A stretch of 62,925 nucleotides of DNA from Caballeronia udeis (lineage in GTDB: Bacteria; Pseudomonadota; Gammaproteobacteria; Burkholderiales; Burkholderiaceae), in NCBI RefSeq assembly GCF_001544555.2, contig NZ_FCOK02000056.1, forward strand, positions 1 to 62,925. Reading direction: 5' to 3'. Below are positions 8,051 through 16,412 of the stretch, piece after piece. Numbering within the stretch: the stretch's first letter is position 1; the number at the start of each line of letters is the position of its first letter. A program made the position numbers and the translations under genes. A model generated the notes under the pieces. It worked only from the letters and a program-made list of their open reading frames with translations, was not told where the DNA came from and made no database searches.

Positions 8051-9652
8051 TCAGGCATCGAAGGCCGGTTCGCGCAATTTAAACCTCTGGATCTTACCAG
8101 TCGCGGTCTTTGGAAGATCTCCAACAAACAGGATCTCGCGCGGGTATTTATGAGGCGCCATCCTGGCCTTGACGAACTCCTTGAGTTCCAACGCGAGTTC
8201 GTCCGTGGCCGGCACACCGGGTTTGACCACCACGAACGCACGCGTCTTGACGAGCCCGTCGCGCGTAATGCCGACAACCGCCGCTTCGAGAACGTCATGA
8301 TGCTGCATCAGGACCATCTCGACTTCTACAGGTGACACGAACTGGCCGCTTACCTTCAGCATGTCATCGCCACGGCCTTCGTAGACGTAGTTCCCATCGG
8401 GCAATCGACGATATTTGTCGCCGCTCCTGAGCCAGTCGCCAAGAAACGTGGCGCGGGACTTTTCGCGGTTGCACCAGTACATGAGCGCGGCGCTTGGGCC
8501 CCTGATGTAAAGGTCACCAATCTCCCCGTCCGGCACCGGATGGCCGTTTTCATCGCGGAGTTCGACTTCATAACCGGGCACGGCCTTGCCGGTCGTTCCG
8601 TATGCGACGTGGCCTGCGCGATTCGACAGGAAGATGTGCAGCATCTCCGTCGAGCCGATACCGTCGAGAATCTCGCAGCCCGCATGGGCTGCAAAATGCT
8701 CGCCGATCTCGCGCGGCAACGCTTCTCCCGCCGACGTGCACATCCGCAAGCGAAGATTGGCGCGCGCCGGCATGTCGGGCGAAGCGAGCATGTTGGCGTA
8801 GAGCGTGGGCACACCGCAGAAAATGGTGGGCTGGTATTGCGTCAGGCGTGTGAAGACAGCAGCCGGCGTGGGGCGCTCGGCCATGAGCACCGCGGTCGCA
8901 CCCACTGAAAGAGGGAAGGTCAGCGCGTTGCCCAACCCATAGGCGAAGAACAGCTTGGCCGCGGAAAACACGGTATCGTCTTCACGGATCCCCAGCACTT
9001 GCTTCGCATAGAGTTCCGCGGTCCAGTACAGGTTCGCATGGGTATGGACGGCGCCTTTGGGCTTTCCGGTTGAACCCGATGAATACAACCAGAACGCGAT
9101 TCCATCAGCATGACTGACGAATGGAGTGCGCCGCGGTTCTGCATCGGCCAACAGATGCCTGAATACGCGCTCGCCCGCAAGCATGTCGTCTTGCGCGTGA
9201 GAAACGATCAGCGTGCAGCCTTCGCTGGAGGTATCGGCCAGTGCTTGCGCGATGGCCGGCACTAGCGGACCCGACGCAATGACCGCGCGCGCCCTGCTGT
9301 GATCGAGCATGTACGCGTAGTCCGCCGGCGTCAGCAAGGTGTTCGCGACAACGGGCACGACACCCGCGTATAACGCGCCGAGGAACGCGACAGGCAGGTC
9401 CACGCTGTCAAGCATGACCAGCAGGACGCGCTCCTCGGGATGAATGCCCAGCGCATTCAGCACCGAGGCAAACCGGCGTGCCTGCTCTGCCAGTTCGCCA
9501 TATGTCGTGGTTCCGTCATCGTCTATGTATGCAATTTTTTGCGCCCGCGCTTCATTCAGCGCGAACAGATGCGTCGCGAAGTTGAACTCGACTGGCGGTG
9601 CAGCGGCAGCCGGTTGGCCGGCAGTAGTGGGTGGCGCAATAATGGCGTCCAT
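8051..9652 (-). CDS. bclA: Benzoate-CoA ligase
   Basis: Activates benzoate to benzoyl-CoA with ATP, the entry step of the box pathway. The 533-residue protein is an adenylate-forming enzyme. The AMP-binding loop is YSSGSTGKPKGA (190-201), a GIGSTEMLH motif follows in the middle of the protein, and the C-terminal lysine region is KTATGKIQRF. The ATG at 9652 follows GGAAGGAGACAGC. It lies in the leftward operon behind boxD, with a 140-base gap. The neighbourhood of boxA-D makes benzoate (or a substituted benzoate) the likely substrate. Confidence 0.92.
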   Translation of the reverse strand: MDAIIAPPTTAGQPAAAAPPVEFNFATHLFALNEARAQKIAYIDDDGTTTYGELAEQARRFASVLNALGIHPEERVLLVMLDSVDLPVAFLGALYAGVVPVVANTLLTPADYAYMLDHSRARAVIASGPLVPAIAQALADTSSEGCTLIVSHAQDDMLAGERVFRHLLADAEPRRTPFVSHADGIAFWLYSSGSTGKPKGAVHTHANLYWTAELYAKQVLGIREDDTVFSAAKLFFAYGLGNALTFPLSVGATAVLMAERPTPAAVFTRLTQYQPTIFCGVPTLYANMLASPDMPARANLRLRMCTSAGEALPREIGEHFAAHAGCEILDGIGSTEMLHIFLSNRAGHVAYGTTGKAVPGYEVELRDENGHPVPDGEIGDLYIRGPSAALMYWCNREKSRATFLGDWLRSGDKYRRLPDGNYVYEGRGDDMLKVSGQFVSPVEVEMVLMQHHDVLEAAVVGITRDGLVKTRAFVVVKPGVPATDELALELKEFVKARMAPHKYPREILFVGDLPKTATGKIQRFKLREPAFDA

Positions 9653-9792
9653 GCTGTCTCCTTCCTGATAGTGGGGCGACGCCTATGCGCTACGAAAGGT
9701 GCCGTGCGCCGTGCGTTCGGTTTTGTGTGACGCGCGGATCGCTCGCGGCCGGTGAGCGTTGAACCTCGGCCGCTAACGGTCAGCGTATTGCT

Positions 9793-11388
9793 TCAGATTT
9801 CTACCTTGCCTGTTGATTCCGTGAGTGCATCGATAGAAGCGGCGGGTCCCTGGATTGCCGCTCGGCGATGGTAAAAATTCAGGGCACGGAGTCCGCCGAG
9901 TTCTTCACCGCCTCCGGCGCGTCCGGGTCCTCCATGCAGCGACATCGGCATGACGTTGCCGTGGCCTGTCTGACTCTGCGCGACCGAGGGCGAGATGGCA
10001 TGGACACGGCCGTGCGTGTCGGCGAGTTCCAGCGCGATGCGCGCAAGGCGTGTGTCGTCGTTCGAATACACCGAAGCGACCAGCGAGCCCTGGCCGCGCC
10101 GCGCAAGTTCAACGGCTTGAGCTTCTTCGAGCAGCGAAGTACCCGTCGTGACTTCGTAACCGCATAGTGTCGCCACGGGACCGAACACTTCAACATCGTG
10201 AACGCTTACCGCGCGGCTTGCGTCGTCGATCACGAACAGATGCGGCGCGATGCACGCGGCGACGGCCGGATCGGCATCAACGAGCCGGACCTGCGAACCG
10301 TCGAACGCCAGGCGCGCTTCTTCGCGCAAAGACGCAATGCCGTCACGAACCGCGTCATATTGTTCGCGGCTGACAAGCGAGCCCATGCGCACGGACTCGT
10401 TGCGCGGGTTGCCCACGCTCACGGCTGAGAGCCTGGCGACCAGCGCGTCCGTCGCGGCATCCAGATGATCCTTAGGCACGAACGCGCGGCGGATCGCCGT
10501 GCATTTCTGGCCCGACTTGACCGTCATCTCGCGCACGACCTCCTTGATGAACAAGTCGAACGCGGCGGTGCCGGGCGCGGCATCGGCTGCGAGGATGGCG
10601 CTGTTGAGGCTGTCGGCTTCCACGTTGAGGCGGGCGCCCCGTGCGACGAATGCGGGATGAGCACGCAGCTTCGCGGCTGTCTCCGCGGAGCCGGTGAACG
10701 ACACGACATCGAACGTTTCGATCTGGTCGAGCAGACCCGCTGAACTGCCGCAGATCACCGACAACGCGCCGGCCGGCAAAATTCCCGCATTGACGACATC
10801 GGCCACCATGCGTTGCGTCAGCCACGCCGTCGCGGTCGCGGGCTTGACGATGACCGGCACGCCCGAGAGTAGTGCGGGTGCCGCTTTTTCCCACAGGCCC
10901 CAGGACGGAAAGTTGAATGCGTTGATGAAGAGCGCTAAGCCACGCGTTGGCGTGAGCACATGTTGCGAGGTGAAACTCTGGTCGCGGCTCAGGCTCGCGG
11001 GCGTTCCGTCGCGCAACGCGTGCACATCGCCCAGCGTGGCGCCCAGTTTCGCGTAATAAGAAAGCGTGAAAATCCCGCCGTCGATATCGACCGCCGAATC
11101 GTTCTTCGTCGTTCCGGAGTTCGCGAGCGAAATGGCGTAGTAGTCGTCGCGTTGCGCTTGCAGCAGCTTCGCGACATCCGAAAGTTGCGCGGCGCGAGCG
11201 GCGTAGGTCAAACCGCGCAATGTCGCGCCGCCAGACGTGCGCGCGTAGTCAAAGGCGGCGTGCAGATCGAGGCCGTCGCTCGACACGCGGGCCAGGGCTT
11301 CGCCCGTGACGGGATCGGTGAGCAGCGTGCCGTCGCCGTTGCCCGCCACCCATTTACCCGCGACGTAATTTCGTAATAGTTCGGCCAT
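9793..11388 (-). CDS. boxD: 3,4-dehydroadipyl-CoA semialdehyde dehydrogenase (BoxD)
   Basis: Oxidises the aldehyde made by BoxC to 3,4-dehydroadipyl-CoA, using NADP+ in characterised members. The 531-residue protein has the aldehyde dehydrogenase layout: NAFNFPSW with Asn159, an FTGS cofactor motif (231-234), general base Glu257 in NVEAD and catalytic Cys296 in SGQKCTAIRR. It starts directly after the stop of the DUF4863 gene, so translation is probably coupled. The box context separates it from other aldehyde dehydrogenases such as PaaZ, which carries an extra hydratase domain not present here. Confidence 0.92.
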   Translation of the reverse strand: MAELLRNYVAGKWVAGNGDGTLLTDPVTGEALARVSSDGLDLHAAFDYARTSGGATLRGLTYAARAAQLSDVAKLLQAQRDDYYAISLANSGTTKNDSAVDIDGGIFTLSYYAKLGATLGDVHALRDGTPASLSRDQSFTSQHVLTPTRGLALFINAFNFPSWGLWEKAAPALLSGVPVIVKPATATAWLTQRMVADVVNAGILPAGALSVICGSSAGLLDQIETFDVVSFTGSAETAAKLRAHPAFVARGARLNVEADSLNSAILAADAAPGTAAFDLFIKEVVREMTVKSGQKCTAIRRAFVPKDHLDAATDALVARLSAVSVGNPRNESVRMGSLVSREQYDAVRDGIASLREEARLAFDGSQVRLVDADPAVAACIAPHLFVIDDASRAVSVHDVEVFGPVATLCGYEVTTGTSLLEEAQAVELARRGQGSLVASVYSNDDTRLARIALELADTHGRVHAISPSVAQSQTGHGNVMPMSLHGGPGRAGGGEELGGLRALNFYHRRAAIQGPAASIDALTESTGKVEI

Positions 11389-11904
11389 TCAAAAGCCCTT
11401 GGTGGTCATTGATTGAGTCGACGCCTGTGCTCGGGCCGCATGCTCCGTGAATTCGATGGCGCCTTCGGGCAACAGATAAAGCACGATTGCGCTGCCTCCC
11501 GCCACGGTCGGCCGATGGGCGCTGCCGGGTCCATACACGCACCAGCCGGCGGCATGACCGTCGAACGTGGCGCCGCCGTCAAGCGGCACGATCAGATCGA
11601 TCTCGCCGTTCGGATGCACATGATGGGGACCGGCGATATCGTTCATATGCACGACATCGACGGAAAAGCCGTGGGTATCGGGCAGGGCCTTGAAGATGCG
11701 CCCGTAGCGAATGCCGCCCGCCTCGCGATCGGCAAGCCAGCCTTCTTCCACGCCGGCGCGGCACGCGTTCGCGAGCTCGGTATATCGCTCACTGCCAGTC
11801 GCATACTCGGTGTTCAACCACGCTTGAAGGTCTGCATCGAGTGGCCGGGACGCGATTGCTCCGGTCACGCGCGCAACAAGGCCCTGGAACTCGTTGGGGG
11901 ACAT
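11389..11904 (-). CDS. DUF4863 family protein (cupin-like; 4-hydroxylaminobenzoate lyase family)
   Basis: A 171-residue protein of the DUF4863 family, which includes 4-hydroxylaminobenzoate lyase. A beta-rich cupin-like core is suggested by HHVHPNGEIDLIVPL and the following glycine-rich turns. The histidines and glutamate in that stretch could bind a metal. The ATG at 11904 is preferred to an upstream TTG/ATG set because homology-like sequence starts there (MSPNEFQGLV). It is the first gene of the leftward box arm and abuts boxD. Its role in benzoate degradation is not established; it may handle an aromatic or CoA intermediate. Confidence 0.75.
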   Translation of the reverse strand: MSPNEFQGLVARVTGAIASRPLDADLQAWLNTEYATGSERYTELANACRAGVEEGWLADREAGGIRYGRIFKALPDTHGFSVDVVHMNDIAGPHHVHPNGEIDLIVPLDGGATFDGHAAGWCVYGPGSAHRPTVAGGSAIVLYLLPEGAIEFTEHAARAQASTQSMTTKGF

Positions 11905-12016
11905 GCGTATCTCCGTCGCGCTAAAGCGCTGTTCGACGCTGAACCTGTTGTCGCGACAGATCAGCTTCCTTAGTAGTGGGTGCATTAAACTTAGCGTGCG
12001 ACACTCTACATGTCAA

Positions 12017-12030
12017 GCACTATAGTACAT
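12017..12030. promoter_or_regulatory. Candidate BoxR operator upstream of boxR and the boxD arm
   Basis: GCACTATAGTACAT, within which ACTATAGT is a perfect palindrome. A copy with one change, GCACTATTGTACAT, lies at 13058-13071 before boxC. The site is in the 153-base divergent region between the leftward DUF4863-boxD arm and boxR. The sharing between the two cluster promoters is seen directly; binding by BoxR is inference. Confidence 0.5.
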
Positions 12031-12057
12031 TAACAGACCCTACCGAGACCTATCGAT

Positions 12058-12993
12058 ATGAAGCAAACCGCCGTTTTACAGCCAATTGAGGGCGGAGATC
12101 CGAGCGTGGACGTCGAAAAAGAGCGCGAGAGCCGCGATCCGTTCCTGGTCGGGATGGGCGAGCGCGTTCGGCTGATGCGTGCGCGCCGTGGTTTGACGAG
12201 AAAAGCGCTGGCAAAAGAGGCCGACGTGTCCGAGCGATATCTGGCGAACCTGGAATCGGGCGTTGGCAATGCCTCGGTGCTGTTTCTGCGGCAGTTAATG
12301 AAGGCATTAAACTGCACCCTGGCGGAAATCGTGGGGGACGAAACCACGTTGACGCCCGACTGGCTGCGCATCCGGGAGCTGCTGAGCGGTCGCGATCACG
12401 ACACGCTCAAGCGCGCACGGATCGCGCTGGAGGAGATGCTTGCCACGGCGCCGCAGGACCCGCATCGGCTGGAAAGGATTGCGTTGATCGGGTTGCGCGG
12501 TGCGGGTAAATCGACGCTCGGCCGCATGCTTGCCGACGAGCTGAAAGTACCGTTCGTCGAGATCAACCGCGTGATTGCGCAACTGGCCGGCTGCCCGCCG
12601 TCGGAAATCCACGCTCTGTATGGCGCAACCGCTTACCGTCGATATGAGCATCGCGCGCTGGAGGCGGTGATCCAGGAGCATCCGCGCGCGGTGATTGCGT
12701 CGCCGGGCGGCCTGGTGTCCGAGCCGGCTACCTTGAACGCGCTGCTGACGCACTGCTTTACCGTATGGCTCCAGGCTACACCCGAGGACCACATGCGTCG
12801 TGTGGTGGCGCAGGGGGATTTACGCCCTATGCTAGGTAACAAGGAGTCCATGGATGACCTGAAGCGGATCCTGGCCGGGCGCAGCGAGCTGTATGGCCGC
12901 GCGGACATGACCTTCGACACCAGCGGAAAGTCGCTGGCGGAATGCTATTTATCGTTGCGAGACCGGCTGGCGGCGCGACTTGCGTCCGAATAG
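12058..12993 (+). CDS. boxR: BoxR/BzdR-type regulator: HTH plus shikimate-kinase-like domain
   Basis: Transcriptional regulator of benzoyl-CoA metabolism. In studied members it is a repressor released by benzoyl-CoA. The N-terminal third holds an XRE-type helix-turn-helix (about residues 33-92, including KALAKEADVSERYLANLE). The rest resembles shikimate kinase I with a P-loop GLRGAGKST (145-153), thought to have been recruited as the effector-binding domain. The length of 311 aa is typical. It sits between the two cluster arms, and the next gene rightwards is boxC after 109 bases. That gap holds an operator-like palindrome and the second copy of the 14-bp motif. Confidence 0.92.
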   Translation: MKQTAVLQPIEGGDPSVDVEKERESRDPFLVGMGERVRLMRARRGLTRKALAKEADVSERYLANLESGVGNASVLFLRQLMKALNCTLAEIVGDETTLTPDWLRIRELLSGRDHDTLKRARIALEEMLATAPQDPHRLERIALIGLRGAGKSTLGRMLADELKVPFVEINRVIAQLAGCPPSEIHALYGATAYRRYEHRALEAVIQEHPRAVIASPGGLVSEPATLNALLTHCFTVWLQATPEDHMRRVVAQGDLRPMLGNKESMDDLKRILAGRSELYGRADMTFDTSGKSLAECYLSLRDRLAARLASE

Positions 12994-13024
12994 CGGGCGG
13001 CCGGACTCAGCATTAACCCGGTAA

Positions 13025-13040
13025 AAGCATTAAAATGCTT
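13025..13040. promoter_or_regulatory. Palindrome upstream of boxC
   Basis: AAGCATTAAAATGCTT, two 7-base arms around AA, lies 18 bases before the 14-bp motif shared with the boxR promoter and 62 bases before the boxC start. It could be an operator for BoxR or another factor, or a weak 3' structure for boxR. Confidence 0.45.
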
Positions 13041-13057
13041 GATTAGAATCATGAGAT

Positions 13058-13071
13058 GCACTATTGTACAT
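13058..13071. promoter_or_regulatory. Candidate BoxR operator upstream of boxC
   Basis: GCACTATTGTACAT, 13 of 14 bases identical to the motif at 12017-12030. It ends 31 bases before the boxC ATG, where repressor binding would block transcription of boxCBA. The match is seen; the function is inferred from its position. Confidence 0.5.
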
Positions 13072-13102
13072 ATAACCTATCCAATGTACGAAGGAGACAT
13101 CC

Positions 13103-14851
13103 ATGGCAGTCGCGCAATCAGCGGAGCAGGCAGGCGTCAACGGCACGGCCCCTGCGGGCCAGGCAGTGCCAAGCGCAGTACAGGCAGGGGCAGGGCCGGC
13201 TGGTCAGTGGGTCGATTACCGCACCGAGCCCGCCCGCTATAAACACTGGTCGCTCAAGTTCGACGGCGCGGTCGCGACGCTCGGCATCAACATTGCCGAA
13301 GACGGCGGTATTCGCGACGGCTACAAGCTGAAACTCAATTCGTATGATCTGGGTGTCGACATCGAATTGCACGACGCTTTGCAGCGTGTGCGTTTCGAGC
13401 ACCCGGAAGTGCGTACGGTGGTGGTGACGAGCCTCAAGGACCGCGTGTTCTGCTCGGGCGCCAACATTTTCATGCTCGGCCTTTCATCGCATGCGTGGAA
13501 GGTCAACTTCTGCAAGTTCACCAACGAGACGCGCAACGGCATAGAAGATACGTCGCGCCACTCCGGTATCAAGTTCCTCGCGGCCGTCAACGGCGCGTGC
13601 GCCGGCGGCGGATATGAAATGGCGCTCGCCTGCGACGAAATCTATCTGGTCGACGACCGCTCTTCGTCCGTCGCGTTGCCCGAAGTGCCGCTGCTCGGCG
13701 TGCTGCCCGGCACCGGCGGCCTCACCCGCGTGACTGACAAACGCAAGGTCCGCCACGACCGTGCCGATATCTTCTGCACCATTGTTGAAGGGGTGCGCGG
13801 CGAGCGCGCGAAGCAATGGCGTCTGGTTGATGAGGTCGTGAAGCCAAACGTATTCAAGGAAACAGTGCAGGCTCGTGCGCTGGAACTGGCCGCGCAAAGC
13901 GACCGGCCGGCCGGAGCGTCAGGCATTGTCCTGACGCGTATCGAGCGCACGGACTGCGACGACGGCCTGAGCTATGCGACCGTCGACGTCAGCATCGATC
14001 GCGCTCGCCGTACCGCAACCTTTACCGCGAAAGCGCCGTCGGCGAATCCGCAAGCGGATATAGACGCAATCGTCGCGGCCGGCGCGCGGTGGTGGCCGCT
14101 GCAGTTCGCTCGCGAACTCGACGACGCCATCCTGTGCATGCGCACGAATGAACTCGATATCGGGACCTGGATCTTCAAGACCGAAGGCGACGCACGCAAG
14201 CTGCTCGCCGCCGACGCTGCGCTCCTCGAGCATCGTGACCACTGGTTCGTGCGCGAAACCATCGGCATGCTGCGCCGCACGCTGGCGCGTATTGACGTCT
14301 CGTCGCGCACGCTGTTCGCGCTGATCGAGCCGGGTTCGTGTTTCGCCGGTACCTTCGCTGAGCTCGCCTTTGCTTGCGACCGCAGCTACATGGCGGCGTT
14401 GCCGAGCAACGAGGAAGAAGAGCCGGCGCTGACGCTTTCGGAAGCGAACTTCGGCCTCTACCCGATGATTACGGGCCAGTCACGTCTCGGTCGCCGTTTC
14501 TACGACGAAACCGAGCCGATGAACGCCGCGCGCGCGCAGATCGGACAGCGAGTCTTGCCGGTCGAGGCGGAGCGTTTGGGACTGGTCACCGCGTCGCCGG
14601 ATGACATCGACTGGGGCGACGAGATCCGTATTGCCATTGAAGAACGCGCGGCCATGTCGCCGGATGCGCTCACCGGGCTTGAAGCCAACCTGCGCTTCAA
14701 CGGCGTCGAGACGATGGAGACGCGCATCTTCGGGCGCTTGTCCGCCTGGCAGAACTGGATCTTCAACCGGCCAAACGCAGTGGGCGAGAAGGGCGCCCTC
14801 AAGGTGTACGGCAAGGGCAGCAAGGCGCAGTTCGACCTCAACCGGGTCTGA
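13103..14851 (+). CDS. boxC: Benzoyl-CoA-dihydrodiol lyase (BoxC)
   Basis: Opens the epoxide-derived ring (2,3-epoxybenzoyl-CoA) with loss of formate to give 3,4-dehydroadipyl-CoA semialdehyde. The 582-residue protein belongs to the crotonase superfamily and contains two crotonase-like regions. The first is marked by AVNGACAGGGYEMALACDE and the second by SCFAGTFAELAFACDRSY. The ATG follows GAAGGAGACATCC. An N-terminal, low-complexity Ala/Gly/Gln tail of about 30 residues precedes the folded part. First gene of the boxCBA transcription unit; boxB follows after 65 bases. Confidence 0.93.
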   Translation: MAVAQSAEQAGVNGTAPAGQAVPSAVQAGAGPAGQWVDYRTEPARYKHWSLKFDGAVATLGINIAEDGGIRDGYKLKLNSYDLGVDIELHDALQRVRFEHPEVRTVVVTSLKDRVFCSGANIFMLGLSSHAWKVNFCKFTNETRNGIEDTSRHSGIKFLAAVNGACAGGGYEMALACDEIYLVDDRSSSVALPEVPLLGVLPGTGGLTRVTDKRKVRHDRADIFCTIVEGVRGERAKQWRLVDEVVKPNVFKETVQARALELAAQSDRPAGASGIVLTRIERTDCDDGLSYATVDVSIDRARRTATFTAKAPSANPQADIDAIVAAGARWWPLQFARELDDAILCMRTNELDIGTWIFKTEGDARKLLAADAALLEHRDHWFVRETIGMLRRTLARIDVSSRTLFALIEPGSCFAGTFAELAFACDRSYMAALPSNEEEEPALTLSEANFGLYPMITGQSRLGRRFYDETEPMNAARAQIGQRVLPVEAERLGLVTASPDDIDWGDEIRIAIEERAAMSPDALTGLEANLRFNGVETMETRIFGRLSAWQNWIFNRPNAVGEKGALKVYGKGSKAQFDLNRV

Positions 14852-14916
14852 CGCGTCTTGCTGTCCGGTCCTGCTCATTCAACGCTCGTAACCGCCACGG
14901 TTTCAAGGAAATAACC

Positions 14917-16344
14917 ATGTCCACAATCAATTACAGCGAAAAGATCCCGAACAACGTCAATCTCGCCGACGACCGCACGCTGCAGCGCGCGCTCGAACAA
15001 TGGCAGCCGAACTTCCTGTCCTGGTGGGGCGACATGGGGCCGGAAGGCTCGCCGAACTACGATGTGTATCTGCGCACGGCGGTGAGCGTGGACGCCGGTG
15101 GCTGGGCGCATTTCGATCACGTGAAGATGCCGGACTACCGCTGGGGCATTTTCCTCACGCCTGGCATTGCGGACCGGCAGATCAGTTTTGGAGAGCACAA
15201 GGGCGAGGCGGCGTGGCAGGAAGTGCCGGGCGAACATCGCGCGAACCTGCGGCGGATCATTGTCACGCAGGGCGATACCGAGCCGGCGTCGGTCGAGCAA
15301 CAACGGCATCTGGGGCTCACCGCGCCGTCCATGTACGACTTGCGCAACCTGTTCCAGGTCAACGTGGAGGAAGGGCGTCATTTGTGGGCGATGGTGTACC
15401 TGCTGCATCGTTACTTCGGCCGCGACGGTCGTGAGGAAGCCGAAGCATTGCTGGACCGCCGTTCAGGAGACGACAACAATCCGCGCATACTCGGTGCGTT
15501 CAACGAGCGCACGCCGGACTGGCTGGCGTTTTTCATGTTCACCTACTTCACGGATCGCGACGGCAAGTTCCAGTTGTCCGCACTCGCCGAGTCCGGCTTC
15601 GACCCGCTCGCACGCACGACCAAGTTCATGCTGACGGAAGAAGCGCATCATATGTTCGTGGGCGAATCGGGCGTTTCGCGGGTGGTCCAGCGCACCGCGC
15701 AGGTCATGAACGAACTGAAGACGGACGACGTCAACAAGATCCGCGCGGCCGGCGTGATCGACCTTGAAACCATCCAGCGTTATCTGAATTTCCACTACTC
15801 GGTGACCATCGATCTGTTCGGCGCGGATCATTCGTCGAATGCGGCGACTTTCTATAGCTCGGGACTCAAGGGCCGTTACGAAGAAACCAAACGCGACGAC
15901 GATCATCAGTTGAACGGCCAGAGCTACAAGTTGCTGGACGTGCAGGACGGCAAGCTGGTCGAGCGCGAAGTGCCCATGCTCAACGCCATGAACGAAGTGC
16001 TGCGCGACGACTACATCAGGGATTCGGTGGCAGGGGTCGGACGCTGGAACAAGGTGCTGGAGAAGGCGGGTATCGACGTTCGGCTGACTGTGCCGCACAA
16101 GGCCTTCAACCGCCAGATCGGCACCTTTGCCGGCGTGCGCGTGGCGCCGGACGGCCGCGTGGTCAATGAGAACGAGTGGAAAGCGAACGAGGCGAAATGG
16201 CTGCCGACACCGGAGGATCGCGCCTACGTTGCTTCACTGATGGGGCGCGTGGTCGAGCCGGGCAAGTTCGCCAACTGGATCGCACCGCCGGCGATGGGCA
16301 TCAATCGCCAGCCAATTGATTTCGATTACGTGCGCTTCAACTAA
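14917..16344 (+). CDS. boxB: Benzoyl-CoA 2,3-epoxidase, diiron subunit (BoxB)
   Basis: Inserts one oxygen of O2 into benzoyl-CoA, with electrons from BoxA. The 475 residues match the usual BoxB length. Diiron-type carboxylate/histidine motifs are visible at EEGRHLW (Glu151/Glu152, His155) and EEAHHMF (Glu241/Glu242, His244/His245), as in class I ferritin-like monooxygenases. The ATG follows AAGGAAATAACC. It sits between boxC and boxA in the order seen in other betaproteobacterial clusters. Confidence 0.94.
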   Translation: MSTINYSEKIPNNVNLADDRTLQRALEQWQPNFLSWWGDMGPEGSPNYDVYLRTAVSVDAGGWAHFDHVKMPDYRWGIFLTPGIADRQISFGEHKGEAAWQEVPGEHRANLRRIIVTQGDTEPASVEQQRHLGLTAPSMYDLRNLFQVNVEEGRHLWAMVYLLHRYFGRDGREEAEALLDRRSGDDNNPRILGAFNERTPDWLAFFMFTYFTDRDGKFQLSALAESGFDPLARTTKFMLTEEAHHMFVGESGVSRVVQRTAQVMNELKTDDVNKIRAAGVIDLETIQRYLNFHYSVTIDLFGADHSSNAATFYSSGLKGRYEETKRDDDHQLNGQSYKLLDVQDGKLVEREVPMLNAMNEVLRDDYIRDSVAGVGRWNKVLEKAGIDVRLTVPHKAFNRQIGTFAGVRVAPDGRVVNENEWKANEAKWLPTPEDRAYVASLMGRVVEPGKFANWIAPPAMGINRQPIDFDYVRFN

Positions 16345-16412
16345 GCTATTCAGCAAGTGTGTCCGGACCGCTACGCAACGTCGTTGCGGTCCCGGCGCAG
16401 CAGGAGACAACA

